NCBI GenBank assembly: GCA_949752735.1
Contig: OX457052.1
Location: 37,513,868-37,577,867 of the forward strand
Direction: 5' to 3'
Length of the DNA stretch: 64,000 bases
DNA from: Lumbricus terrestris
Taxonomy: Eukaryota > Annelida > Clitellata > Crassiclitellata > Lumbricidae
The notes beneath the pieces were generated by a model that had not been told where the DNA came from, did no database searches, and was given only the letters and a program-made list of their open reading frames with translations. Position numbers and translations under genes: made by a program. Positions 46,716 through 58,964 of the stretch are shown piece after piece; within the stretch, counting starts at the first letter, position 1; each line of letters starts with the position of its first letter.

Positions 46716-48595
46716 CTAGATACCACTGGTATCTGTTGATCTTGGTATGAACCGCAGTTGAGGAACCGGATGTGGATTCAGAAGTGTCTGGTAGATCTGA
46801 CCAATTGTCTGGTCGGAGTCACACTCTATCCGGAAGTTCTGGATTAGTTTGATTAGGACCAACCGCAGTTCCTGTTCAGCGATTCTTCGACCTGCAAAGA
46901 ACAGCATCGCTTGACGGCGTCAAAACAGTTATTCAGACAATTTAAAGGGATAAAATATGTGACATTTCATTACCTCACTGCTCGTTCACTGCGTCCTATT
47001 GGATCCTGGGAAAAGCTTGACCCCTTTGTTACCCACGTCAGGACTGTAACGGCTCAATCCAGATGCCATTCCTTCAAAGCAAACTTCCAACATCAGATAG
47101 CTTTGTTTTTCTCTATTTAGTCCTTCCTAAACTTTCTCTCGCCTCGAATTCTGCTTTTCTTTCTGAGTTGCTTGTAACGAAAGCGTTTCGGAAAGACTTT
47201 GCTGAGAGAATCGCATTCTAAATGTTCTTAAAATCATACAATGCAATACAATGTAATACAATACCTACATTGACAGTCTGTTCCAGCCCATAGGAGCCTT
47301 TTGGAAAGCTGCAGAACCAAGGACATTATATACATTGAGGTTCTACCAACAAGACCCAACATCGAGGATTGAAGATTGTGTGGAGGGGTGAACAACTTTC
47401 AATAATCATCATGTATTGCAACTGTACTTGACACTGACCAATGTCAACAAAAATTAATGTCAACAGGAGTAAACTAGAAAAAGCATTGTTTCGAGTACCT
47501 ATGCACATTCTTGGTCCGAAGCTGAACGGCAGAACGAGATACGGATGAATGGTTTCAGTCGATTGTCCTCTCAGCCATCGTTCCGGAACGAAGGAGTTCG
47601 GTTCATCGAAGTACTTTGGTTCACGTAGAACGATGTTGGCAGCCAAAGACAAATGCGTCTACAGAAGCAACGAACATATGGATAAGTTTATCGTTCAATT
47701 GATTCCATTAAGCATAACTGTATTATTGCAACGCACTGTGATAGACTCAACAAGGTGACTTGAGATGCCTGGGAATGTCATGGGAGGATACTGAGCAGCT
47801 GGCGATGGACATGGAGGGGTGGAGCAAGTACCGATGTGCAGACCTGCACGGGAAAAACTAAAAACTAAGTAGGCCTACTGTGGTGTGTCTATAATGACAA
47901 TTAGTCATCAAGTCGCAATAAAACCTTAGGGCAATAATTCTATAGAGTAAGTTCTTCGGTCAGTTATAATTCCCCCAAAATGTCAGCAACGTATCGTCAG
48001 ATTAATGCTGATCTTTCAAAAATGCAATAGTGTTGCCCACTAACAATTTCACTAGAAGCCCAACAGTAAGCCCTACTCAAAATGATCCCCTTATGAATCC
48101 TTAAATTCCCAAAACACAATATTTATAACAGCAACCATGTGAGCCTTCCCAAACTTTTGATTTCATATTTTAGGTGACAGTGAAGTCCCGGATCAATTCT
48201 GTGCACCTCGGGGCATAAAGAAACAACAATTAATAATATTATTTTAAAATAACTTAGTGAATATTTCGCTTCTATACCTGATTAATAGTGATTATCATTT
48301 CAACATTATAGGCTACTTACGCCAGCAGGTACTTGATATCCAGCAAGTACCATATCCTTCTGCGCAATTCGTGATATTTCTGCTCCAGGTGGATAGAGCC
48401 TAAAGCACAGATAAAATGATATTTTTATTTCTTATTTTTTAAATTATTATTATTATTATTTTTAGCGCTTGAGGTAGATATGATCCCTCAGGCTATAGTC
48501 AAAGCTTTTTATAGGTTCTCGTCTCCAACGTGCTCAAAAGTGCCTCTAAATGCAACTTCATTGAACCGTTGCGTGCATATTGACAACCGCTGGAA

Positions 48596-48662
<67 letters not shown>

Positions 48663-51600
48663 ATTATTATTTTATGTTTATTTATAATAACACACATTTA
48701 TTTTTCTCCAAAGAAAATGCCAAAGTCATTTACAGGCTAATGTCTATGCTCCTTTTGAAAATTACGTAACGTAGTCATTCAGAAGAAGACTTCCAGGTGT
48801 CTTGACTGTTTTAGTCAGTAATTGTTCCTAAAACCGACACAGAGTTTCCGATTTGCAGAGCGACTGATAGGCGCTGGAGCAGATGGCTGGTCTCACGTTG
48901 GTCAAATTTGGCTGCTGAAATCTTTCGTCCTAGTTCTTGTACAAATTGAAGAGTATCTCCATCCCAGCTTCCTCCGGTTTCGACTGCAATAGGGACACCT
49001 GCATTTTATGAGGTTAAATGCCTGTACGATGTTGCGAAGGTATCCGGTACCGTGACATCCCACGCCAAGCAAAGAACTCTGTGCCAGGGAATAATGGTTA
49101 CTCAATCTGGCCTTTTGCCATCAGATCGGTAAAGACCATTCGGCTCCTTTATGGCAGGTATTTTGACTCTTACGAATGCGCGCCAAAGCACGTCATTAAT
49201 TTTATCATTCCATGACGTTGCTGCCTTCCAGCTCCTTTGTTGCAAGATAATCCATGCAGACCATTCTGTTCGACAACGACACCACATCTGCATGTGTGCG
49301 TTTCGCACAACGCAGTGCCAAGTCGAATGCCGGTGTCGTGACAGTCGTGCGAGATACTATCCGGCAACAGAAACTATCCGAAAACGTCTGTCATTGGTTC
49401 ACGTGACATATGACGTCAGAGAGCAACGCTAGACGACTCAGCCTCGTTTTCGTTGACAAATATGATCCGGGCTGCTTGTAGTTGCTTGCGGAAAACAAAA
49501 TGCGGGTTCTTTATATTTGCTGTTATTTCTTTAAATGCCCCGTCGCACATATTATGATCCCTGAGGCGTATAAACGTTTTAATAAAAAAAGATAAAAGGA
49601 GAAAAACACAGATCATCGGGAAAGATAGTCATCGATTATCGAACCTGAGACCTTCCTTGAAGCAGGCGTGCATGTAACTCATCCTTTGGATTATATCCTC
49701 AGTCACAGGTTCCGTTTTGACGGATGCAACTTCCGAGGTCTGTTCGTAGAGTTTCTGCTGCTTGTCTGGATTGGCAGCGAGGCAATAAAGCTGACTGAGC
49801 AGGGCGGGAGCAATCTTCAAACGAAAACAAAGGTAAGCAAGTTGTCACATGTACTGGCGTCAAGAGGGCATTCCGGCAGGGTAGAAACCCCGATATTGAC
49901 TGAGTTTGGCTTACCCTCTAACCTAACCAGTAACCAGCACAGAATTTCATTGTCGTTTCAGAAATCATCTAAAATCACATTCATGTTTTAAAAAGAGTAT
50001 TTCCATTATCATTCCATGCATTATTTCAGATCACATGGCTTACCTAGTGTAAAATCTTTTAGTTATTTAAAATCATATAATTAGCATACAATTTCACAAA
50101 CATTCAAAAATTATTTAAAATCATCTGAACAGTTTTTTTTTATCTGTTCAGCAATAATTTCAAATCGCAACACAAAATAGAACTTCCTCGTTTTTAAAAA
50201 ATCATTCCACATCAAATGCTTAAAATTCAAGCAATCTTAGCAATCATTTCAAATCGGAGCTCAGCATACAACACCATTAATCATTTCAGACTCATTTGAA
50301 ACCACGTGCGTAATATTACACTTCATGATCATTTTAAAAAATCATCTAAAATCATAATAATGCGTAAAATATAACAGGATCATTTCAAAATTCAGTTCAA
50401 ATCACATGCATAATAGAAATGTTCCTGCGCATTAAAACAAATTAATTTGAAATTATATTCCTAAACGCAACTTCGTGGCCATTCAATAAAATTTATCATT
50501 CAAAATCACTTTCATCGTTTCTACACCGTGCAGCGCAGGGACAGGGTGACCACTGACCACTAACGAGCCATGCATACAGTTAGATAATAGGATGAGATAA
50601 ACAGAAGTTGCTGGTGTTACCGCGTTCATGCCGTCCGACATAGTACTGACGATAAACATGAGTCGATCGTTGTAGTCGAGCGATTGTTGGCTCAACAGAT
50701 GAGTCACATAATAGAACTGATCGCTTCTGAGTTCACCTTTTGCTTTGAGTTCATTCACTTTATCACAGGTCTCGTCGAATAGTCTCTTCACGTGACTAAA
50801 AGCAAAGCAAACGACCAATGCTTTGGTCAGTTACTTAATACTGTCTTATATTATTCTATACTTTCAATTGATAGTTTACTTATAATCGCAATTGAATGTA
50901 AAACCTACTCAACTGGATCTTGATCTCTTTTAGGTCTACTACAATAATAGTAGCCAATAATTATTGCAGCACTGTCTATAATTATTGACTAAGTCGTGCT
51001 TTTCTCACTGTTACAACAACATTATTGGCTGCAGCAAAAAAAACTTGAATGGTTAGTTAATTGATTGATTATTGATTGATTGACATGATCCATTGATTGA
51101 GTTTTTGTTTTATTGATTGATTGACTGGTTAATCGAAAACAACGCAATGGAATGCAGTAGGCCTTACCAGATAATGAAAACACATCAATATATCGGCATA
51201 TAGTACGCTTACAGGACCATGCAATGTAATGGAATAGAACGTCACGCAGTGCAGTGCGATTTAATACAGAAGAATTATCTACATTACAATACGATACAAT
51301 GCTGAAACATGTACCATAATACATCGTCATACCTTGCCTAGCATTACTGCTTATGTAAGAACTTCATCAATTATACTTGAAATATTAACATACCCAATGA
51401 AGAAGTCCTCATTCTCGACAAACTTCCTCCACGGTCGAGTGGTGATCCATCTGTGCAGCGGAACAGCGAAATCCATCTGCGTTGAGAAGTCCATGGTGGC
51501 GTTCTTCGTATCGACCATACGACGTTGCCATGACGACCTGTCAGCTTCTATGCAACCAAGTTTCTGCTCGTAGCACGTCATTCCAGTCGCTAGAAAGTAA

Positions 51601-54600
51601 TGGTTATTCTATTCATCTGACTTGGAAAGCTACGAACTGCATTATTCAGAAATAGTAGGCTACAATTTATGATTAGAATAGTAATATTATTACTGATCTA
51701 ACACTAATTATTATGGCATAATTAAAATACCAGAGGAAGAAATATTCCACCAGGAACATTATCAGGAGCAATAATAAAGTTAATACCTTGCTCTTAAGTG
51801 CTGTAATACGCCGAGCAAATTTCTGTCCAGGGTAACGACCTCTGTTGTCATAGACCCTGGTCAAATCGGATCCATCCATTATTAGTAGCAGCCTTGCTAA
51901 TTAGGTCTGATCAAATGCAAGTCACTGCAATATTACCCAATTAGATAAAATGCAATAATAATGTAGTTTCATTCAATTATAATCCAAGTTATCTTGCCTA
52001 ATTCAATATCCTATAAATCTCAAAAAAATTTATTTGAGATTTATAATTATTATATTTAATATAATCAAATATATTATTATTAATATAATAAATTATATTT
52101 AATATAGTCAAATCAAAACGATTGAAATTTGCATACAATCGTTCACGTTAAGCTGCGTGCCCTCCATCAGCTCTACCACCACAAAGAGGCCGCCTACTGG
52201 GAACAGCTGGTCTCTCGAAATGCTAACAATCCAAAGCGCCTTTGGTCATCCATCTCAGGACTTCTCGGTCGACCATCGCGGCCAGCGGAGACGCCTACTT
52301 TCTCTGCCAACGACTTCCTCGACGTGCTCACCGCCAAGACCGACCGTCTTCGTGCGTCTACGGCCAACGCTCCTCCTCCTACGTTCTCCTCAACGACATC
52401 TGTCTTCGACGGCTTCCGACCCATCGTGGATTCGGATCTTCGTTTAGTTTTTTCATCTGTAAATTTAAAATCATGTGAATTAGACCCTCTACCTCCTTTT
52501 ATTATTTGTGACATTATTGATGACATTGCTCCTTTCTTTCTGTATCTTTTTAACAGGTCACTTGCTGAAGGTTGCATTCCTGCCTCGCAAAAACAGGCTC
52601 TAGTCTTCCCTGCACTCAAGAAGCCAAATCTTGACCCTAGCCTCAGTCAAAACTATCGACCCATTTCAAACCTGTCTTTTCTGTCCAAGACTCTTGAGAG
52701 ACTTGTTTCAATGCAACTTCTCCCCTATCTTTAGAAATCGGGTCTTCTTCCTTCCCACCAGTCTGGCTATAGGGCTAACCACTCCACTGAGACACTCCTC
52801 CTCTCTTTACTTTCTGACATATACACTGCTGTTGACAAGTCTCAAGTCACTCTTTTGGCTCTCTTCGATGTCTCTGCTGCCTTTGACATGGTCGACCATG
52901 AAATTTTGTTGCAGCGCCTTGAAACCTCCTGTGGACTCAAGGGTACTCCATTACTTTGGCTTCGCTCCTACCTCTCCGACCGCACCCAAATGATCATCTC
53001 TGGTGACTCTAGGAATCAGTGGGTCCCTGTTGTGTTGGGTGTCCCTCAGGGGTCTGTCCTAGGCCCGCTTTTATTCATCTTATACACGGCTGGCATTCCC
53101 TCCCTTTTCCCCAACCATTCTGCTACTGGCCATCTTTTCGCTGATGATGTCCAAGCCTATGTGCATGGACCCCCTTCAGCTCAACTCTTTCTTGCGAGCC
53201 AAATCGACGCTCTATCTCAAGATCTTCATCTGTGGATGTCGTCCAATCGTCTTTCTTTGAACTCTTCCAAAACCCAGTTGATTTGGTTTGGCACTTCCAA
53301 GCAGCTCCAAAAACTTGACTACTCGGTACTCTCTCAAACTTTTCCTCACTTCAACTTTTCGTCTAGTGTTCGAGACCTAGGTGTCACCCTAGATAGTTCT
53401 CTAACTTTCACCGAACACATAGCCAAGCTTACTCGCTCTTCCTACTTCCAATTAAGGCGCCTGAGAGCTATTCGCAAATCTGTTTCATCTTCGATCTTTA
53501 CCACCATTGTCCACGCCTTCGTCTGTTCTCGGATTGACTATTGTAATTCTGTCCTTGCTGGCCTCCCTAAGGTCCGGCTAGCTCCCCTACAGTCCGTACT
53601 CAATGCTGCTGCGAGGCTCATTGCCCGTCTTCCTCGATTCTCACACATATCTACATTCATGGCTGAACAACTTCACTGGCTTCCACTCTCAGCTCGCATA
53701 GAATTCAAAGTTATAAGTTTGGTTCTCAAGTCTCAACGAGGCCTTGCTCCGACGTATCTTTGTGATCTCATACTTCGCCCCATTTCGGCCACTTCGCTGC
53801 GTCCTCTTAGGTCCTCAGATCGGCTTGACCTCTTTGTTCCTCGCGTCAGGACCGCCATGGCTCAATCCAGATCATTTGCCTGCATAGGTCCCTCCCTATG
53901 GAATGGTCTTCTCCCATCCGTTCGCTCTGCCATCCTCTCTGGTAGTCTTTCGTCATCTTTCTCTTGTCTAAAGACCTGCCTTTTCTCTCGGAGTTGCACG
54001 CACTGGGAGCGCTTCTGAAAGGCTCTTGCTGCAAGAAGCGCTTTACAAATGGTCAGATACGATACGATACGATACACCCGTATATATAAGCCTACATCGC
54101 AAGTCTTTTTCTTTTGCCATGACTGGACTGGGAGCTCTCCTGAGTGGATTTCTTGACTGGGCGTTAGGCAAGTCCATGGGCTAAACAAACGAATGAATGG
54201 ATTCAAATTAAATCCGATCTAATCTAATCCGTGATTAGCATACCGTCGATCACCCATGCATATAGTTCGTTGTCCAGTTCCACTATGGATCCAGTCTCTG
54301 GATTTCGAATGCGGTAAATCTGTTGAACGAAATCGTCGGCCACTTTGTTGCTCCTCGGAAGAAAGACAGTCACTGCTTTTGGAATCATCAGCTGAGGGTT
54401 TATCGCTGTACGCAGACGATACCATTCGTCACCGTTACTACAATAGAAGACACAAAAGTAGGCTCCTCTATTGTCTCTATACTAGTCTCTTTTGTTCACA
54501 GGAATTGAACTTTACTGTTGTCATAGAATTTTTTCCTTGCTAATATTAAGAAACGTCGCGATCTTTGTGGTTTAAATAATTTGAAATGTAACATTTTGTG

Positions 54601-56304
54601 TTGCTTTGAAAAAATTCTTGACCGAAGAAAATAGAGTTTATCTAGAGCTCATTTATACAGGATATGCAAAAATGAAGATGTTGGGGTATCATGGATGACA
54701 TGATGAGTGCATCAGGTGTAGAGAATTAGCTAAAAACAAACGTCAAAAGCATCAGATTCACAGATAGATCGCTTACACTACAGTACTGTCATCAAAAGAC
54801 TATAGTAATTATTACTGTTTGACCACTGCCATACTTTCTCACGAGTCGCGAGGCTAATTCTGGATACTTACGTTGTGTCGAGACCAGGTGACAGTCCTTT
54901 CCATTTCCGGTAAGCCATTTCCGATTCCATGAGTGCCGCTATCTTCGGAGATCTTCCGTCGTTCATGTAGACGGTTCGTACATCATCTGGATCGAAGACA
55001 CGAACCGTCGTTCGACCAGACATCGTTTCCTTGAAGACGCTTCCGTATCTGTGGTAGTTGTCTCTCAGGATCTCGTGATACTTCGAATACGAATGATGAC
55101 CTAGAAACCCCGTTCGTTAATCACTCGTTCATCCATTCAAGAGTTTATGTACCTCTTCTTTAAGATACTATTCAGAGGCGATATCGACTACAGCACTACA
55201 AGGATGTACAAGTTTGAGTTGATTTGCTAAAATGCTTCATTTGAAGTTCCGGAAAGCAGACAAAGCTCCTGTGGTAGCCCACGGGCGAATGTGCTCACCA
55301 CGGAAATGGCTTGATTCTGCCTAGTTGCAGTTAATTCAGATGGAACCATCACTGTCTAGTATGAGCAATGCATACAAGTCTGGCTGCCAGCAGCATCCAT
55401 AATACGTGCAGTACATGCAAGATTCACATCATGCGTCACTTGCATCTACGCTGAAAGACATCCTCCTACTTCCCTAGGACGTCTACGAATCCATCTCAGA
55501 GCACACTCAATGGTTAGAGCAAAGTCTTAGACGCCGCTTAATCGATACCAACCGTTCCTGTAATTATAGATTTAACTCCGTCTCTGATCACCCTCTGAAA
55601 GTGCCTGTTCTAAGTGTGGAAGAAGGAGGATGTCGGCGCCACAGATCGTTGTTCTCACACAGAGTCTTTGCATGAAAGCCTACCACTGCTATAAAAGGTT
55701 TGGTATGCAATACGCAATTCCGGAAAGAGCAATATCCCTTACCCCATTACGTGAGAAGGTATTGGATTGTGAAACACAAGCCGTTAGCTTAATGGTAGTG
55801 ATAGTGGCACTGTTACTGATACTGGTAGTGGAAGTTGAAACGGCTGTGGTAGTGGTATTAGTGATGGGTCTAGCAGTAGCACTGGTAACAATCATGGTAG
55901 TAACAAAGCTTTTTTCTCGATGTACTCGCACTGGAACCTGTACTGAATGGTCACCACTGCGAGCGGCGCTATATAACTTAATATAAGTCATAGATTGCAT
56001 TGCATTATTATAAGCATCAGTAGAAATTAGAAAAAACTAGTAATACATTTCCACCTGCTTAGTAGACCAAAATCAGCCTACCTAGTCGATAGCTGAGAAT
56101 ATTTCCAAAGTACGGAAGTCCTCTTGGTCCAGGCATCATCCGCAGAGGTTTGGCGTTCTCATACTCAATGTCTGTTTCCACTTTTCCATGTTCACCACTT
56201 TCCTTGGGGTTTGGCAAACTCCCCAGAGACCTCACAAAGGTCGCGTAGGTCCAGATGGAAGCCCGTGAGGCCAGGAAACTCGGCAGAACCTTCACGCAGA
56301 ACAT
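46716..56304 (-). CDS. Mitochondrial-clan cytochrome P450, complete, 9 exons (copy B)
   Basis: Heme monooxygenase expected at the inner mitochondrial membrane, receiving electrons from adrenodoxin-type ferredoxin. Exons in order of transcription: 56304-56082, 55100-54872, 54437-54244, 51589-51394, 50795-50621, 49814-49645, 48399-48321, 47658-47499, 46891-46716. All introns are GT...AG, phases join without stops, and the total is 1602 nt (533 residues plus TAG), a normal length for this clan. The N-terminus is basic and hydrophobic like a mitochondrial presequence. Then come PGPRGLP (58-64), the C-helix WxxxR (W156-R160), the K-helix ExxR (E393-R396, with its Arg codon split by an intron), PERW (447-450) and the heme loop [10 protein letters not shown] with Cys474. 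The I-helix reads DGMNA|IAPALL instead of AGxDTT. Intron 3 holds an L2-like LINE, other introns hold LINE pieces. The substrate and CYP family number cannot be read from sequence alone. Confidence 0.93.
46965..47265 (+). mobile_element. L2-like LINE scrap in last P450 intron
   Basis: SLRPIGSWEKLDPFVTHVRT and VTAQSRCHSF match SLRPLRSSDRLDLFVPRVRT and MAQSRSF of the element at 52129. It ends in a CAATACAATG-type tail. Confidence 0.78.
47740..47880 (+). mobile_element. RTE-like LINE C-terminal scrap in a P450 intron
   Basis: EQLAMDMEGWSKYRCADLHG then KN and a stop, the usual DRxxW end of RTE-like polyproteins. Confidence 0.55.
48425..48665 (-). mobile_element. LINE 3' end flanked by (ATT)n in a P450 intron
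   Basis: Minus-strand FQRLSICTQRFNEVAFRGTF and EHVGDENL, stop, then the CCTGAGG...CCTCAAG hairpin. (ATT)n lies on both sides (48448-48463, 48599-48668). Confidence 0.75.
48780..49410 (-). mobile_element. LINE C-terminal region with zinc knuckle and PD...D motif
   Basis: Minus strand in order: ETHTCRCG...GLHGLSC...RQQRHG (CCHH-like knuckle), a frameshift, NDVLWRAFVRVKIPAIKEPN, SDGKRPD, a stop codon, then VTIIPWHRVLCLAWDVTVPD (RPD...WDVT like a restriction-like endonuclease), AVETGGSW, FVQELGRKIS and LLQRLSVALQIGNSVSVLGT. Dead but of the same family as the 43.9-48.6 kb 3' ends. It lies in the intron between P450 exons 6 and 7. Confidence 0.78.
49990..50480. repeat. Degenerate ATCATTT/AAATCA-rich intron sequence
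   Basis: Repeated loose copies of AATCATTTCAAATCAC-type phrases (about 15-30 bp spacing) fill most of this P450 intron; low complexity, no coding. Confidence 0.55.
51783..51880 (-). repeat. Dispersed 90-bp repeat copy in P450 intron 3
   Basis: Minus strand: GGATGGATCCGATTTGACCA, GGGTCTATGACAACAGAGGT, CGTTACCCTGGACAGAAATT, TGCTCGGCGTATTACAGCAC. Confidence 0.85.
52127..54078 (+). mobile_element. L2-like LINE with nearly open reverse transcriptase, in P450 intron 3
   Basis: One reading frame runs from 52129 to 54018 with a single TAG at 52732-52734. Order: EN-RT linker AYWEQLVSRNANNPKRLWSS, KPNLDPSLSQNYRPISNLSF, LFDVSAAFDMVDHEILLQRL (motif A), GVPQGSVLGPLLFILYTAGI, HLFADDVQAYVHG (catalytic FADD), WMSSNRLSLNSSKTQLIWFG, SRIDYCNSVLAGL, ARLIARLPRFSHI, LHWLPLSARIEFK, RTAMAQSRSFACIGPSLWNG and the end THWERF. 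The endonuclease domain is missing (5' truncation). The 3' end GGGAGCGCTTCTGAAAGG...GAAGCGCTTTACAAATG is followed by (GATAC)n. It lies antisense to the host gene and looks young. Confidence 0.94.
55140..55215 (-). mobile_element. SINE scrap in P450 intron 1
   Basis: GTACCTCTTCTTTAAGATAC, TATTCAGAGGCGATATCGAC, TACAGCAC resemble the inverted L2-like SINE tail; diverged. Confidence 0.5.
55790..55910. repeat. GGTAGT-type minisatellite in P450 intron 1
   Basis: Imperfect 6-bp repeat (GGTAGT/GGTAAC/TGTGGT), creating a hydrophobic Val/Leu-rich open frame at 55630-55986 that is not taken as a gene. Confidence 0.7.
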
Positions 56305-57060
56305 CTTGCACTTGCGAGTTGGCCCAACGATAAAAGATTATGTTGAAACGAAGCTCAAGTCATTAGCTTATTTCACTGAACGTCAAGGGTCAAGAATGAA
56401 AGAACTTGATGACGGGATCAATTTTGTCAGAAAATAGGCTTAGCGAGACATACAGAGAGGCAGACATATAAATGGAGTTACTAGAGATAGGCAGACAGAG
56501 GCATACACCTATTATAACGTATAGGCCCTACGTCTACAATAACGTTACAGCATAGCCTATGCAATATGCATGTCAAAATTAATGAACTCGATATTGAAAT
56601 ACCGTTGGGCAGAAAATAAGCACATAGATACATACAGGTAGACAGACAGACATAAACAAATAAACATACATAGAGATAATGCTAGCGTACAGTAGGCTAG
56701 GCCTAGCTACACGACAGTACATGTCATGTAGATATTAGACGTGCATACATTGCAGCTAAGAACTTAATAAGCTATTAATATCACGTAGGCTACTGTCATC
56801 GAGGAGCACTATTCTCAGGTACTCAAGAGGCACCACAGATAGACAACGAGATCCGTACGTCCACAAGTACAGGCACATCGAAACACACAGTTGCCCATGG
56901 CTGAAACGCTTCACCTATACACAGACAAGGCAACCGATACCGCAGTCTTAACATAGTCATATTGTTGCAAATCAACCAACTTAAAAGACTGATCTACAGT
57001 CTACACCACACATTGTAAAATTATTAATACAAAACAACCGTATTTGATATTACAGCTTTA
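56305..57060. other. Upstream region of P450 copy B
   Basis: Holds the presumed promoter and 5' UTR of copy B. GACAGACAGACAT/AACAAATAAACAT low-complexity tracts lie at 56455-56670. No TATA box can be assigned with confidence. Confidence 0.4.
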
Positions 57061-57061
57061 G

Positions 57062-57200
57062 TCTATTATAGAAACTTCAATGGCCGTGAGCAACTGAGAG
57101 AGAAGGACTTGCACAAAGTCCCTGCACAGCAGCGAGGTTTGAACCGGCGCTATCCGAACAATGGACCAAACGCCTTAACCATCCGGCTACCGTGCTGTAT
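57062..57200 (-). mobile_element. tRNA-like SINE head and core
   Basis: Minus strand: GCACGGTAGCCGGATGGTTA (box A region), GCCGGTTCAAACCTCGCTG (box B), then GGGACTTTGTGCAAGTCCTT, the core phrase; the tail is absent. Confidence 0.68.
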
Positions 57201-58450
57201 TTTAACTCACCCAGATAATTACATGCGACAATCTCCTAACCGGCGACATGTAGATCAAACTATCAAAGCTAGCAAACAGCGGAGTAGGGTACGCCTACGT
57301 ACTTATAGAGCTAGGCTGGCTTGCGATGTGAGTCATTGTTTTTGAACACTGAACCCATACGTTTTTGAACATTGACCCAGGCCATAGAGACGTAATGGTT
57401 CTTCAAACTGTTCGTGCTGATTGGCAGTTTCACGTAATTTATTTGGCTCAAGCGTCCATCTTTAAAAATTCCGACGACGTGCAAGTCACTTATCAGCCCT
57501 TGACTATTATAGGCTTATAATCGACATCGCAGCCTGACTTGAGTTTAGTAACCACGATTTGTTTAATGACCGAATGAGCTTAAGTAATCTGGAGTAGTGG
57601 CTCTCGTACCTGCCCCAGGGTCCACCGATATATCGAAAGTAGATCATTCTATGAGAAGATCAGATCCTTATAATGCTCACTGGCGTCGAAAAAGATAAAC
57701 AAAAGTTAGGTATCACAGCTTTCACAAGAATTCAGGAACTCCGATTCCGATTCATCAGATCATCCGCTTACAATAATAATTCTTGATCTGGACATTGAAA
57801 CTGGACTCGGATCTTCATCTGACCATCATTTCGAAGAACCTCTGACTTTTATATAGCACCACTCCCTCTGTCTCCCTGGTGGACTACTCAGATTTGGATG
57901 TCTGAAACATTATGAATGTGTTCTTCACTGAATCGATTTCAATTAACATGATATTAATTGAGGAAAGTGGAGTGCCTCATGGGCCATGGGCACAAATCGT
58001 TTTATGCCAGACTTAAATTAAATGCCTGTTCTGAAAAGTATGTAGCTTACATTATTCTAATTATTGTACGATGTGGAATCGATTTCAATTATGAGGCTTC
58101 GTTTTGTATTGAATTGCATTTCATCACATCTTTTCGTATTAAATTTTAGTGTGATACATTGTATTGTGGATCTTACTGCAATGCAATTGCTAAATGGAAC
58201 AGGTAAATCGCAACGAGACGGGCATCAATGTATATTTAGCCTAGGCCTGAAAATTTCGTGCTCGTCAAACTCGCGATATCTTGGGGCAACGTTTGAATTC
58301 TCTTTAGGACGGTACGGCAACTTTATGCATCTTCATAAATCGACAACATTATAAGTAAGTATCAACAAAGTTGCTTTTATTAGAAGCTTTTCAATGTGAT
58401 GATGCTTACATGAAAATAAAATAATAGACTACATTTTCTACGGAATAAGG
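57201..58450. other. No gene recognised
   Basis: Intergenic between the two P450 copies. Several short open frames without family similarity or splice context. Confidence 0.4.
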
Positions 58451-58454
58451 ATAA

Positions 58455-58760
58455 ATCTGGCCTAACTGGCCATAGTTAGCTACACCGGTAAGCGGCAGCT
58501 GCATTCGTCTGTTGGTTACAACGGACTGCGGTTCAAGCCCCGGGCTGGGAGTTGACATTCAGAGATTTAGATATCTCGGGCTAGCACGTGTGGGACGCAG
58601 GGGCGCAAGCTCCTGCGGAGCGACCTTGGGCAAGTTGCTTACCCATCATTGTCTGTGAGGAAGGCAACGGAAAACCACCTCACTCATCTCATCCCCAGGG
58701 GCGTAAAGCCAATGAACCTGCCTTCGGGCAGAGCACCATCATCATCATCAAGGATAAATC
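58455..58760 (+). mobile_element. Third tRNA-derived SINE, with MIR-like core
   Basis: GTTAGCTACACCGGTAAGCG (box A region), GGTTCAAGCCC (box B), GCGACCTTGGGCAAGTTGCT (matching the core phrase known from MIR/CORE-SINEs), GGAAGGCAACGGAAAACCAC, and (CATCAT)n at the end. Confidence 0.78.
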
Positions 58761-58964
58761 TACGACAAGCACTAAATCAGGTTGACATCAGCATTTTAAC
58801 GTCAATGGCTTCTGCAGGGCCTTGGTGAAGCCAATAAACTACAACGTGCGTACATTAAAGTACACATAAGAAATTTGTTATCTTCATTTAGCTGCTTGGC
58901 TCGCGACTTTTGTGCTACTTTTTGATGTGATTTCAGCGACCAAGCACTTTTGAAAGTCATTTCA

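Noticed and set aside
54219..54425. 68-codon minus-strand frame starting MVSSAYSDK
   Set aside because: Shadow frame of P450 exon 3 (54437-54244).
55630..55986. 118-codon frame with a Val/Leu-rich, membrane-like stretch
   Set aside because: Arises from a GGTAGT minisatellite inside a P450 intron on the opposite strand.
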